Assembly: GCF_039534165.1 (NCBI RefSeq)
Contig: NZ_BAAAUX010000045.1
Coordinates: 74,516-138,515, forward strand
Direction: 5' to 3'
DNA from: Saccharopolyspora_D taberi
Lineage (GTDB): Bacteria; Actinomycetota; Actinomycetes; Mycobacteriales; Pseudonocardiaceae
DNA: 64,000 nucleotides
Below, one piece after another: positions 15,471-23,131 of this stretch. The notes under the pieces were generated by a model. It saw nothing but the letters and a program-made list of their open reading frames with translations. It did no database searches and was not told the origin of the DNA. The first letter of the stretch is position 1. Each line of letters opens with the position of its first letter. The translations under genes were made by a program, and so were the position numbers.

Positions 15471-15894
15471 TTGTCCACTTATCCACCGCCCCTACTTCTC
15501 TTCTCTTTTTTCAATCAAGAGAAGAAAAGAGCGCAGTAGTAATAGGGGCTGTGGATAATGGGGACAGCTCATGTTTGCGCTGGTCATCGCGCGTGTCGGG
15601 CTGTGGATGAGCACTGTGTGTAACCGGTGGATGGTTCATCTGGGTGGTGGACAACTTCGGCCCGTCCGCAGATGATCCACAGCTGTCCACAGTTATCCAC
15701 ACCTCCATCCACAGCTGTGCGCCGAGTTGTACCCAACCCAGCCCGATTTCGGCAGCTCAGCCGATCGTGCTGTGAGCGGATCTGTGGGAATCCTGTGGTC
15801 AACTCCCGGATACCTGTGGGCTACCTGTGCACAGCTTGTGGGCAACTCGGCAAGACGACCTGGTCAGGGCTGGGGATGAACTGCCTGTGGACAG
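15471..15894. promoter_or_regulatory. DnaA-box cluster of oriC
   Basis: Plus-strand boxes: TTGTCCACT 15471, TTATCCACC 15479, TGATCCACA 15673, CTGTCCACA 15683, TTATCCACA 15693 and CCATCCACA 15705. Minus-strand boxes, written as seen on the plus strand: TGTGGATAA 15550, TGTGGATGA 15602, GGTGGACAA 15646, TGTGGTCAA 15794, TGTGGGCAA 15837 and TGTGGACAG 15886. Two are perfect TTATCCACA. The four at 15673-15713 are spaced 10, 10 and 12 bases, about one helical turn each, on one face of the DNA. Confidence 0.9.
15490..15545. other. AT-rich, candidate DNA unwinding element
   Basis: The least GC-rich stretch in the origin: pyrimidine runs (CTTCTCTTCTC then TTTTTT) followed by CAATC and a purine run (AAGAGAAGAAAAGAG), then AGTAGTAATA. 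CTTCTCTT and AAGAGAAG form an inverted repeat. It is flanked by DnaA boxes at 15479 and 15550, as expected of a duplex-opening site. Confidence 0.7.
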
Positions 15895-15906
15895 CTCCGG
15901 CCGCGC

Positions 15907-15961
15907 GGACTTTTCTGACGCGGCGGTGAGGTGAAGCCCACCCCTGTCCCCAGAAAAGTCC
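15907..15961. repeat. oriC inverted repeat 1
   Basis: GGACTTTTCTG (15907-15917) and its perfect complement CAGAAAAGTCC (15951-15961) enclose 33 bases. It is the first of three related structures with TTTTCTG and CAGAAA in the arms, in the dnaA-proximal half of oriC. Confidence 0.75.
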
Positions 15962-16054
15962 CGGGCGCCCGAAGGACCCGATGTGCACGGAGAGAGATCG
16001 ACAAGGCACAGTGGGTAGCAGTTCGCCCCTGTGCGGCGGGCGTTCCGGCGCGGC

Positions 16055-16111
16055 GGAAGTTTTCTGCTGGACCGGGTCGGCCAGGTCAGGGTGGGTCAGC
16101 AGAAAGATTCC
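16055..16111. repeat. oriC inverted repeat 2
   Basis: GGAAGTTTTCTGCTG (16055-16069) pairs with CAGCAGAAAGATTCC (16097-16111) at 13 of 15 positions. The right arm continues into CGCGCCTGCGGCGAGG, which is closely repeated after the right arm of repeat 3. Confidence 0.72.
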
Positions 16112-16240
16112 GCGCCTGCGGCGAGGGGTCCGAGGACGGGCGAAGCCCGATCACCGCGGTGCGGGACGGCGCTTCGAGCTCAGATCGCCGGTGCGGCGGC
16201 CGGCACTGCGGCCCACCTCCGACCCTCGGGCGCCCGCGTC

Positions 16241-16294
16241 GATCTTTTCTGGCGGAGGTGTCCGCTCGGACCGGGGTGGGGCAACAGAAAGATC
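16241..16294. repeat. oriC inverted repeat 3
   Basis: GATCTTTTCTG (16241-16251) opposes CAGAAAGATC (16285-16294), with a one-base difference in the T/A run. The outer flank CGCGCCCGCAGCGAAGG resembles the flank of repeat 2 at about 14 of 17 bases, so the three units look like diverged copies of one element. Confidence 0.7.
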
Positions 16295-16368
16295 TCGCGC
16301 CCGCAGCGAAGGTGAAGCCCCCGGCTCAGGACAGCATCCACCGGGGAGACGTGAGGGGAAGGGACGCG

Positions 16369-18144
16369 TCAGGCGGAACGCGACTGCTGCTTGATGCGGG
16401 AGGTCAGCTCCTGCACCTGGTCGTAGACCCGCCTGCGCTCGGCCATCTCCTTGCGGATCTTCTTGTCCGCGTACATGACCGTGGTGTGGTCGCGCCCGCC
16501 GAAGCTCTGCCCGATCTTGGGCAGCGACGAGTCGGTCAGCTCGCGGCACAGGTACATCGCGATCTGCCGGGCCTGCGCGAGCGCCTTGGTCTTGCCGGGG
16601 CCGCACAGGTCGTCGATGGTGACGCTGAAGAACTCCGCGGTCACCGCCATGATCGTCGGCGCGGTGATCTCCGGGGTCTGCGAGTCCGGGATCAGGTCCC
16701 GGAGCACGATCTCGGCGAGCTGGACGTTCACCGGCTGCCGGTTCAGCGACGCGAACGCCGTGACCCGGATCAGCGCGCCCTCCAGCTCGCGGATGTTGCG
16801 CTCGATGCGCGCCGCGATGAACTCCAGCACGTCGGCAGGCGCGTTCATCCGGTCCTGGGCCGCCTTCTTCCGCAGGATCGCGATCCGCGTCTCCAGCTCG
16901 GGCGGCTGGATGTCGGTGATCAGACCCCACTCGAACCGCGTCCGCAGCCGGTCCTCCAGCGTCCGCAGCCCCTTGGGCGGGCGGTCCGAGGACACGACGA
17001 TCTGCTTGTTCGAGTTGTGCAGCGTGTTGAAGGTGTGGAAGAACTCCTCCTGGGTTCCTTCCTTGCCCTCCAGGAACTGGATGTCGTCCACCAGCAGCAC
17101 GTCGACATCGCGGTACCTGCGCTGGAACGCCACCTGGCGGTCGTCGCGCAGGGAGTTGATGAAGTCGTTGGTGAACTCCTCGGTGGAGACGTACCGCACC
17201 CGCATGCCGGGGAACAGCCGCTGCGCGTAGTGGCCCACCGCGTGCAGCAGGTGGGTCTTGCCCAGACCGGACTCGCCCCAGATGAACAGCGGGTTGTAGG
17301 CGCGGGCGGGCGCTTCGGCCGCCGCGACCGCGGCGGCGTGCGCGAACCGGTTCGACGCGCCGATGACGAAGGTGTCGAAGGTGTACTTCGCGTTCAGCCG
17401 GGTCTGCGAGGTCGGCGGTGCGTGCTTCGGCGCGGTGAACGGCTGGCCCTGCTGCGACTCCGGTGACTGGCCCCGGCTGAACGTCGGCCAGATCTCGTTG
17501 GCCGCGTCGATCGCCTCGCCTTCCTCGTCGACCTCGTCCTCGGTGGCCTCCGCGGTCGGCTCGGCGTCCGGCTCCGCCGGGATCGCGGGCTGGCTACCGG
17601 TCAGCTCCGCCGCGGTGGGCCAGTCGTGGTACTCGGTCGTCGGGTAGTCGGAGACGGAGTAGTCCGGGACCGAGTAGTCGGGAACCGGCGTGTAGTGGCC
17701 GTCGCCACCGGGCGACGGGACGGGCGTGCTGAAGCTCTCCGGGCGCGGCTGCTGGCCGTAGGCCTGCGGCGAGATGAAGGTCGACACGCCGGAGTCGCCG
17801 AAGCCGGGCGGGCGTTCGGTGCCGGTGATCGAGTCGCGGGTCGGCCACGACGCGTCGCCGGGCGCCGGGCGCGGCGGCGCGGGCACGGCGGTGTCGACCT
17901 TGACGGCCAGCGAGACGTCCCGGCCGAGCCGGCGCGAGAGCGCGTCGGTGATCGGTTCGCGCAGGGCGCGCTCGATGGCCTCCTTGGCGAAGTCGCTGGG
18001 AGCGGCCAGCAGCGCGGTCCCGTCCAGCAGACCGATCGGCCGCGTCACGCGCATCCACGCGCGCTGCTGGGGCGAAAGGGTGCCGGAGGACAGCTCCTGC
18101 ACCACCTCTTCCCAGACCCGGCCGAGATCCGCCTGGTCGGACAC
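16369..18144 (-). CDS. dnaA: Chromosomal replication initiator protein DnaA
   Basis: AAA+ initiator (591 aa) that binds DnaA boxes and melts oriC. The GTG start at 18144 gives MSDQADLGRVWEEVVQEL and follows a GGGGAGGGGAG site; open sequence to 18297 lies in the promoter. Domain I covers about 1-90. Domain II is a long linker, about 100-250, rich in Pro, Tyr, Ser and Glu, with a VPDYSV-type tandem repeat (VPDYSVPDYSVSDYP), much longer than in E. coli as in streptomycetes. The AAA+ core has Walker A GESGLGKTHLL and Walker B LLVDDIQFLEG. Domain IV carries the box-binding GGRDHTTVMYADKKI. DnaA boxes upstream suggest autoregulation. Confidence 0.98.
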   Translation of the reverse strand: MSDQADLGRVWEEVVQELSSGTLSPQQRAWMRVTRPIGLLDGTALLAAPSDFAKEAIERALREPITDALSRRLGRDVSLAVKVDTAVPAPPRPAPGDASWPTRDSITGTERPPGFGDSGVSTFISPQAYGQQPRPESFSTPVPSPGGDGHYTPVPDYSVPDYSVSDYPTTEYHDWPTAAELTGSQPAIPAEPDAEPTAEATEDEVDEEGEAIDAANEIWPTFSRGQSPESQQGQPFTAPKHAPPTSQTRLNAKYTFDTFVIGASNRFAHAAAVAAAEAPARAYNPLFIWGESGLGKTHLLHAVGHYAQRLFPGMRVRYVSTEEFTNDFINSLRDDRQVAFQRRYRDVDVLLVDDIQFLEGKEGTQEEFFHTFNTLHNSNKQIVVSSDRPPKGLRTLEDRLRTRFEWGLITDIQPPELETRIAILRKKAAQDRMNAPADVLEFIAARIERNIRELEGALIRVTAFASLNRQPVNVQLAEIVLRDLIPDSQTPEITAPTIMAVTAEFFSVTIDDLCGPGKTKALAQARQIAMYLCRELTDSSLPKIGQSFGGRDHTTVMYADKKIRKEMAERRRVYDQVQELTSRIKQQSRSA

Positions 18145-18275
18145 CGCTGTGCTCCCCTCCCCTCGCCTGCGCACGACCCGCACCGCTGCTGCCCCAGGCC
18201 GGACCACGTTCCGCGAGTGGTTCGGCGGGCGCTGCGACGAGCGGGTCGGACCTCCGGGGGCACCTGTCGGGACAG

Positions 18276-18296
18276 ATGTCCACAGAGTTGTCCACA
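18276..18296 (+). promoter_or_regulatory. DnaA boxes upstream of dnaA
   Basis: ATGTCCACA (18276-18284) and a perfect TTGTCCACA (18288-18296) lie about 130-150 bases before the dnaA start codon, between the proposed promoter and the gene. Boxes here are the known basis of dnaA autorepression in streptomycetes and E. coli. Confidence 0.75.
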
Positions 18297-18445
18297 ACTG
18301 TGTACGAAGGTACGACAGGATGCTTCGAAGATCCCCCGTGGGTCCCCGCAGCTCCGGTCAACCGCTGGTTTGCGCTGCGCTCCGGGCCACGCACTCCCGG
18401 GCGGCCCGAGGACTCCCACCTCGTCGGGCCGATTCGCAGATGCGC

Positions 18446-18474
18446 ACGCTAACAAGGGGCGCTCGCGGTCACAA
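18446..18474 (-). promoter_or_regulatory. Candidate dnaA promoter
   Basis: On the minus strand, TTGTGA (18469-18474) and TAGCGT (18446-18451) are separated by exactly 17 bases. They fit the actinobacterial -35/-10 pattern (TTGnnn, TAnnnT) about 300 bases before the dnaA start codon. Confidence 0.5.
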
Positions 18475-18732
18475 GCGCCCCACGGCGCACAGGCGTGATC
18501 GCCGGTGTGGGAAGCTGGAGGCCGACCCCGGGTTCGACTCGCCCGGGGGCACTGCGTACCCTCGTACAGTCCCCCGCTTCACGAGCGGGCACGTCGCTGC
18601 CCTGACGAATCAGGTGCCACGCACACCGCTCGGTGTCGGTTTCAGCGGCTGCGGCTTGAGAAAACGGGACACCTGACCAGACCCGCATGGCCAGCGTGGC
18701 CATTGTGCCTGTAGTAACCGGGAGATCCGACC

Positions 18733-18876
18733 GTGAGCAAGGGCAAGCGCACCTTCCAGCCGAACAACCGCCGCCGTGCCAGGAAGCACGGTTTCCGGCT
18801 GCGCATGCGCACCCGGGCGGGCCGGGCCATCGTGGCCGCGCGCCGCCGCAGGGGTCGCGCCAGCCTGACCGCCTGA
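18733..18876 (+). CDS. rpmH: 50S ribosomal protein L34
   Basis: Ribosomal protein of 47 aa. It begins MSKGKRTFQPNNRRRARKHG and ends RRRRGRASLTA, matching the L34 family end to end; nearly half its residues are basic. The GTG start follows GGGAGATCC. It is the first gene of the rpmH-rnpA-yidD-yidC-khpB cluster, which runs away from oriC and supplies ribosome, RNase P and membrane-insertion functions. Confidence 0.98.
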   Translation: MSKGKRTFQPNNRRRARKHGFRLRMRTRAGRAIVAARRRRGRASLTA

Positions 18877-18886
18877 CAGCCGACCT

Positions 18887-19369
18887 GTGCTTCCTGCGGC
18901 TGCCCGACTGACCAGGAACCAGGAGTTCCGCCTGGTGGTCCGTCGCGGTCGCCGAGCCGGGCGTTCCCGCCTGGTGGTCCACCTGCTGCAACCGGACGCG
19001 GCGACGCGTGCCCAGCTGGGCGCGGTCCCGCGGCCTTCAGCAGCGCGATCGGACCGCGAGCGGACGTCCCCGGAAGCCGACGTGGACACGGCACCCACCC
19101 GGGAACCGAGCGAGTCGCCCCGGGTGGGTTTTGTCGTCAGCAAGGCGGTGGGGACCGCCGTCGTCCGCCACCGGGTGAGCCGTCGGCTCCGCCATCTCAT
19201 GCGCGACCGCCTCGCGCTGTTGCCCGCTGGCACACTGGTGGTGGTACGCGCGTTACCTCCGGCGGCCGACGCCCCGAGCCGTGACCTCGGTTCGGATCTG
19301 GACGCGGCGTTGCGCAAGCTCCGTGTGCTCGTACCCGAGGCCCCACGCCCTTCGACGAGTTCCACCTGA
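18887..19369 (+). CDS. rnpA: Ribonuclease P protein component, with internal extension
   Basis: Protein cofactor of RNase P, which trims the 5-prime ends of pre-tRNAs. At 160 aa it is longer than the usual 110-125. The GTG start at 18887 lies 10 bases after rpmH. The N-terminus (AARLTRNQEFRLVVRRGRR) and the central RNA-binding helix with SKAVGTAVVRHRVSRRLR, the actinobacterial version of the RNR motif, are intact. The extra length is a polar, acidic insert of about 40 residues (roughly 43-80, with SDRERTSPEADVDTAP) between the first beta strands. Its last base overlaps the yidD start (TGATG). Confidence 0.95.
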   Translation: MLPAAARLTRNQEFRLVVRRGRRAGRSRLVVHLLQPDAATRAQLGAVPRPSAARSDRERTSPEADVDTAPTREPSESPRVGFVVSKAVGTAVVRHRVSRRLRHLMRDRLALLPAGTLVVVRALPPAADAPSRDLGSDLDAALRKLRVLVPEAPRPSTSST

Positions 19370-19698
19370 TGGCAGCAGACGACCCCGCGACTCCGGCGAA
19401 CGCCCGGACGTCAGACGTGCAGGACGGCGAGCCGCGCGCTCGGCGGGCGAGCCCGCTCGCCTGGGTGCTGCTGGTTCCGGTGCACGTCTACCGCAAGGTC
19501 ATCTCTCCCCTGCTGCCGCCGACCTGCCGCTTCTACCCGAGCTGCAGCGCGTACGCGGTCGAGGCGCTGACCGTGCACGGTGCCGTTCGCGGTGGCTGGC
19601 TCACCGTTCGGCGGCTGCTGCGGTGCGGGCCGTGGCACCCGGGCGGACTCGACCCGGTACCGCCCCGACGCGCGACCCAGTCCCCTGCCGAGGAGTAG
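19369..19698 (+). CDS. yidD: Membrane protein insertion efficiency factor YidD
   Basis: Small protein (109 aa) thought to help membrane protein insertion alongside YidC. The N-terminal about 28 residues are polar. An amphipathic membrane-associating segment (LAWVLLVPVHVYRKVISPLLPPTCRF) is followed by the family signature FYPSCSAYAVEAL, with its conserved cysteines, and the GWLTVRRLLRCGPWHPGG segment. The ATG overlaps the rnpA stop by one base and the yidC start is four bases beyond its stop, so the three are translationally coupled. Confidence 0.95.
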   Translation: MAADDPATPANARTSDVQDGEPRARRASPLAWVLLVPVHVYRKVISPLLPPTCRFYPSCSAYAVEALTVHGAVRGGWLTVRRLLRCGPWHPGGLDPVPPRRATQSPAEE

Positions 19699-19702
19699 CT
19701 CA

Positions 19703-20647
19703 GTGCTCGATTTCATCTACTACCCGGTGTCGGCCATCCTCTGGTTCTGGCACAAGGTGTTCGGCTTCGTGCTGGATCCGGCGAGCGGCATCGCGTGGGC
19801 GCTGTCGGTGGTCTTCCTGGTGTTCACGCTCCGCGCGCTGCTGTTCAAGCCGTTCGTGCACCAGGTTCGCTCGATGAAGAAGATGCAGGAGTTCGCTCCG
19901 CACATCAAGGCGCTGCAGGAGAAGTACGGCGACGACCGCCAGAAGATGGCGCAGGAGATGCAGAAGCTCCAGGCCGAGCACGGGTTCAACCCGATCAGCG
20001 GCTGCCTGCCGATGCTGGTGCAGATCCCGGTGTTCATCGGTCTCTTCCACGTGCTGAACGGGTTCCACCCCGGGGCGGCGTCGAACTTCGTGTTCAACGC
20101 CGAGGACGTCTCCTCGTTCGTGGCCGCCGACCTGTTCGGCGCGAAGCTGTCGAACACCATCAGCCAGGCGCCGGAGGTGCTGGCGCAGTTCCAGACCGAC
20201 CGCACCTCGATGCTGATCGTCGGCGTGCCGCTGATGATCGCCGCCGCGATCGCCACCCACTTCACCGCGCGCCACGGCGTGCAGCGGCAGACCGCGGACG
20301 TCGCGCAGAACCCGCAGACGGCGGTCATGAACCGGATGACGCTGTGGCTGTTCCCGATGTTCGCGATCATCGGTGGCCCGTTCCTGCCGCTGGCGATCCT
20401 GATCTACTGGCTGGCCAACAACTTCTGGACGCTGGCGCAGCAGCGCGTGGTCTACCGCCGGATCGACCGCGAGGAGGCCGAGAAGGCCGGCACCGCCACC
20501 GTCGTCGACTCGACCGTGGTGAGCGCGGAGACCCCGGCCGCTCCGGCGAAGCCGTCGAGCGAGGCCGCCCAAGACGAACCCGGTGAGATCCCCGGGGTGA
20601 TCGAAGACCGTTCCCGCGACACCGACAAGCCGGGCGAGTCCCGGTGA
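19703..20647 (+). CDS. yidC: Membrane protein insertase YidC
   Basis: Oxa1/YidC-family insertase (314 aa) that inserts and folds membrane proteins with or without SecYEG. The GTG start at 19703 follows GAGGAG inside the end of yidD. Five membrane segments are visible. The first is IYYPVSAILWFWHKVFGF. After the cytoplasmic coiled hairpin (KKMQEFAPHIKALQEKYGDD) come PISGCLPMLVQIPVFIGLFHVL and later helices ending LIYWLANNFWTLAQQRVVYRR. The conserved hydrophilic-groove Arg lies in FLVFTLRALLFKP. The C-terminal tail is charged and low complexity. It is an actinobacterial-length homologue of Rv3921c. Confidence 0.96.
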   Translation: MLDFIYYPVSAILWFWHKVFGFVLDPASGIAWALSVVFLVFTLRALLFKPFVHQVRSMKKMQEFAPHIKALQEKYGDDRQKMAQEMQKLQAEHGFNPISGCLPMLVQIPVFIGLFHVLNGFHPGAASNFVFNAEDVSSFVAADLFGAKLSNTISQAPEVLAQFQTDRTSMLIVGVPLMIAAAIATHFTARHGVQRQTADVAQNPQTAVMNRMTLWLFPMFAIIGGPFLPLAILIYWLANNFWTLAQQRVVYRRIDREEAEKAGTATVVDSTVVSAETPAAPAKPSSEAAQDEPGEIPGVIEDRSRDTDKPGESR

Positions 20648-20680
20648 GGCGGTCGCGTACCCCTGGAGAGGAGACACCCA

Positions 20681-21211
20681 GTGTCTGAGACTGTGCAGGA
20701 GCCGAGCCAGGCCGAGGCGACATCGTCCGAGTCGTCCCCCAGCAACACCGAGGCGCTGCTGGTGCAGGAGGGCGACGTCGCGGGCGACTACCTGGAGCGG
20801 CTGCTGGATCTGCTCGACTACGACGGCGACATCGACCTCGACGTCGAAGCCGGCCGCGCGGTGGTGAGCATCGACGGCGGTGACGATCTGGAGAAGCTCG
20901 TCGGCGCCCGCGGCCAGGTGCTCGAAGCGCTGCAGGAGCTGACCCGTCTCGCGGTGCAGCAGGAGACCGGCGTCCGCAGCCGGCTCATGCTCGACATCGC
21001 CGGCTGGCGCGCGGACCGCCGCGAGGAGCTGACCACGCTCGGCCGGACCACGGCGGAGAGCGTGCTGGAGTCCGGCAAGGAAACCCGGCTGCGTCCGATG
21101 ACCCCGTTCGAGCGGAAGATCATCCACGACGCGGTGGCCGCCGTGGACGGTGTCCACAGCGAGAGCGAGGGCGAGGAGCCGAACCGGAAGGTCGTCGTCT
21201 TCAAGAGCTGA
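20681..21211 (+). CDS. khpB: RNA-binding protein KhpB/Jag (KH and R3H domains)
   Basis: Cytosolic RNA-binding protein of 176 aa. After an acidic N-terminus it has a KH domain, about residues 35-110, with LEKLVGARGQVLEALQELTR carrying the GxxG loop as GARG. An R3H domain follows, about 110-176, with MTPFERKIIHDAV. The N-terminal Jag_N module of firmicutes is absent, as usual in actinobacteria. The GTG start follows GGAGAGGAG. It lies 33 bases after yidC and ends the rpmH operon at a strong terminator. KhpB is linked to control of cell elongation in Gram-positive bacteria. Confidence 0.93.
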   Translation: MSETVQEPSQAEATSSESSPSNTEALLVQEGDVAGDYLERLLDLLDYDGDIDLDVEAGRAVVSIDGGDDLEKLVGARGQVLEALQELTRLAVQQETGVRSRLMLDIAGWRADRREELTTLGRTTAESVLESGKETRLRPMTPFERKIIHDAVAAVDGVHSESEGEEPNRKVVVFKS

Positions 21212-21225
21212 CAGCTCGTCACCGG

Positions 21226-21259
21226 GGCGCCCCCGTGGTCTGCGGACCGCGGGGGCGCC
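21226..21259 (+). terminator. Terminator after khpB
   Basis: GGCGCCCCCG (21226-21235) pairs perfectly with CGGGGGCGCC (21250-21259), and inner bases (TGGTC with GACC) extend the stem. It is followed by TTCGT and, four bases later, a perfect parS site. Confidence 0.9.
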
Positions 21260-21263
21260 TTCG

Positions 21264-21279
21264 TGTTTCACGTGAAACA
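21264..21279. other. parS: parS site 1
   Basis: Perfect 16-base palindrome TGTTTCACGTGAAACA, the centromere sequence bound by ParB. It lies in the khpB-rsmG gap, 5.4 kb from the oriC boxes. Confidence 0.96.
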
Positions 21280-21353
21280 ACACCAATGGGTTGGTGTCGG
21301 GTCCTCGAAGTCGATCCGGCAGGCTTAGTCAGGACGGCTCGAATCCACGGGCC

Positions 21354-21367
21354 GTTTCACGTGAAAC
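21354..21367. other. parS: parS site 2
   Basis: Perfect core GTTTCACGTGAAAC, 90 bases after site 1 and 22 bases before the rsmG start codon. It could overlap the rsmG promoter, so bound ParB might affect rsmG-parAB transcription. Confidence 0.95.
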
Positions 21368-21389
21368 ATCGACATCGGGATGGAAGACT

Positions 21390-22121
21390 GTGACGGCAGC
21401 AGAAGGTGAACCGGGTCGGACTCCGGACGTCGCGCGGACCGTGTTCGGCGACCGGTTGGCAGCGGCTGAACGGTTCGCCGAGATGCTCCGGGAACACGGT
21501 GTCCAGCGCGGGCTGATCGGTCCGCGTGAAGTGGACCGGATCTGGGAAAGACATCTGCTGAACTCTGCGGTACTCGCGGAGTTGCTACCACCGAACTGCC
21601 GGGTGGTGGACGTAGGCTCTGGGGCGGGATTGCCGGGCATTCCGATCGCGATCGCTCGCCCGGACCTTGAACTGACCCTGCTGGAGCCGATGGCTCGGCG
21701 GGTGGCGTGGTTGCAGGAAGTCAGCACGGAGATCGGCCTCGACATCGAGGTGGTGCGCGGACGTGCCGAGGAGGGCCCGGTGCGGGAACGACTGAGCGGT
21801 CAGGACGTCGTGACCGCCCGCGCGGTCGCACCGATGGCACGGCTGGCGAAGTGGTGCCTTCCGCTGCTGCGCCCGGACGGCAAGCTGCTGGCCCTGAAGG
21901 GCTCCACCGCGGCGGAGGAGCTCGAACGGGACGCGGCGGCGATCCAGGCGGCCGGTGGCGGCCGTGCAGAAGTTGTGTCTTGCGGTGACGGAGTGCTCGA
22001 AGTGCCGACGACCGTCGTAGTGGTCGAGCGGGCTGCCCGGTCCCACCCCGGAGCGGGATCGCCCCGAACTACGTCCGGTCGGCGTCGTGACGGCGGGCGT
22101 CGGACGAGGAAGGATCGTTGA
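21390..22121 (+). CDS. rsmG: 16S rRNA (guanine527-N7)-methyltransferase
   Basis: SAM-dependent methyltransferase (243 aa) modifying G527 in 16S rRNA; in other bacteria its loss gives low-level streptomycin resistance. The GTG at 21390 follows GGGATGGAAG and excludes the parS sequence, which a longer frame from 21291 would translate as VSRET. SAM-binding motif I is VVDVGSGAGLPGIP at about 76-89. The catalytic-loop region has TARAVAPMARLAKW, and LLALKGSTAAEELER is typical. A basic Pro/Arg-rich C-terminal tail is extra. The stop overlaps the putative TTG start of parA. Confidence 0.94.
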   Translation: MTAAEGEPGRTPDVARTVFGDRLAAAERFAEMLREHGVQRGLIGPREVDRIWERHLLNSAVLAELLPPNCRVVDVGSGAGLPGIPIAIARPDLELTLLEPMARRVAWLQEVSTEIGLDIEVVRGRAEEGPVRERLSGQDVVTARAVAPMARLAKWCLPLLRPDGKLLALKGSTAAEELERDAAAIQAAGGGRAEVVSCGDGVLEVPTTVVVVERAARSHPGAGSPRTTSGRRRDGGRRTRKDR

Positions 22122-23131
22122 CGGTGAATCCGGAGTCGAACGGAGCGGGTCGTGTTTCACGTGAAACAAGGGGACGCGCCGTGGGCGGTATGCGCTTCCC
22201 CGCTGCGGGAGCGGGTGGAGACGAGCAGTCGATGAGCGAGTTCGGTTCGAAGGACATCGGCTGGACTCCGATCATGGAGGAGGCGGAGCGGGCGACCCGG
22301 GTGCTGCACCCGGAGACCATGCAGCTCCCCCGTCCCGACCGCCGGCGCATCCTCACGGTGGCGAACCAGAAGGGCGGCGTCGGGAAGACGACGAGCACGG
22401 TGAACCTGGCCGCCGGTCTGGCGTTGCAGGGTCTCAACGTGCTCGTCATCGATCTCGACCCGCAGGGCAACGCGAGCACGGCGCTGGGCGTCGATCACCG
22501 GTCGGGCGTGCCGTCGGTGTACGAGGTCCTGCTCGGCGAGATCAGCATCGCCGACGCCGCCGCGCAGAGCACGCAGTCGAAGAACCTGCACTGCGTCCCG
22601 GCGACGATCGACCTGGCCGGCTCCGAGATCGAGTTGGTCACGATGGTCGCCCGGGAGAGCCGGCTCAAGGAGGCGCTCAACTCCGAGGCGCTGGAGCAGC
22701 TCGCGCCGGACTACGTCTTCATCGACTGCCCTCCGTCGCTCGGCCTGCTCACGGTGAACGCGCTCGTGGCCGCGCACGAGGTGCTGATCCCGATCCAGTG
22801 CGAGTACTACGCGCTGGAGGGGCTGGGGCAGCTGCTGCGCAACATCGAGCTCGTCCAGTCGCACCTCAATCCCGCGCTGTGGGTGTCCACGATCCTGCTG
22901 ACGATGTACGACGGCCGGACCAAGCTGGCCGACCAGGTCACCAGCGAGGTCCGCGGCCACTTCGGCGACCTGACCCTGCGAACGGTGATCCCCCGGAGCG
23001 TCAAGATCTCCGAGGCGCCCGGCTTCGGTCAGACCGTCCTCACCTACGACCCGGGTTCGCGCGGCTCCATGAGCTATCTCGACGCGGCGCGGGAGATCGC
23101 CGAACGTGGTGCCGAGAGGAAGACAGCATGA
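22118..23131 (+). CDS. parA: Chromosome partitioning ATPase ParA
   Basis: Deviant-Walker ATPase (337 aa from this start) that moves ParB-parS complexes of the newly copied origin. The TTG at 22118 overlaps the rsmG stop and follows GAGGAAGG; an ATG at 22232 is the main alternative but lacks a well-placed ribosome site. With the upstream start, parS site 3 encodes VSRET near residue 13, and mycobacterial ParA carries the same VSRET stretch. The deviant Walker A is NQKGGVGKTTSTVN. Walker A-prime and B segments are LVIDLDPQGNAS and VFIDCPPSLGLLT. It is coupled to parB by an ATGA overlap. Confidence 0.95.
   Translation: MTVNPESNGAGRVSRETRGRAVGGMRFPAAGAGGDEQSMSEFGSKDIGWTPIMEEAERATRVLHPETMQLPRPDRRRILTVANQKGGVGKTTSTVNLAAGLALQGLNVLVIDLDPQGNASTALGVDHRSGVPSVYEVLLGEISIADAAAQSTQSKNLHCVPATIDLAGSEIELVTMVARESRLKEALNSEALEQLAPDYVFIDCPPSLGLLTVNALVAAHEVLIPIQCEYYALEGLGQLLRNIELVQSHLNPALWVSTILLTMYDGRTKLADQVTSEVRGHFGDLTLRTVIPRSVKISEAPGFGQTVLTYDPGSRGSMSYLDAAREIAERGAERKTA
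22153..22168. other. parS: parS site 3 (inside parA N-terminal frame)
   Basis: Perfect TGTTTCACGTGAAACA, within the first 20 codons of parA if the TTG start is used. ParB bound here could feed back on its own operon. Confidence 0.96.

Larger units (their letters stand above)
15233..16368. other. oriC: Chromosomal replication origin oriC
   Basis: The 1136-base gap between dnaN and dnaA has no credible gene and holds the features of an origin: an AT-rich stretch (15490-15545), at least eleven DnaA-box-like nonamers between 15471 and 15894, and a set of three large inverted repeats (15907-16294). The dnaA-oriC-dnaN arrangement is universal in this group. Strand composition switches gene direction on both sides: dnaN leftward, rpmH-parB rightward. 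Confidence 0.95.
18145..18732. other. dnaA-rpmH divergent intergenic region
   Basis: A 588-base divergent control region. It contains the dnaA promoter and DnaA boxes described separately, and a hairpin-forming CCCGCTTCACGAGCGGG near 18574. The rpmH leader extends from about 18570. A TACCCT hexamer near 18556 with TTCGAC 18 bases upstream is a weak plus-strand promoter candidate. No gene with a ribosome site was found inside it. Confidence 0.5.

Noticed and set aside
15981..16394. Plus-strand 137-codon open frame inside oriC
   Set aside because: No ribosome site or domain, and it runs through the inverted repeats and into antisense dnaA.
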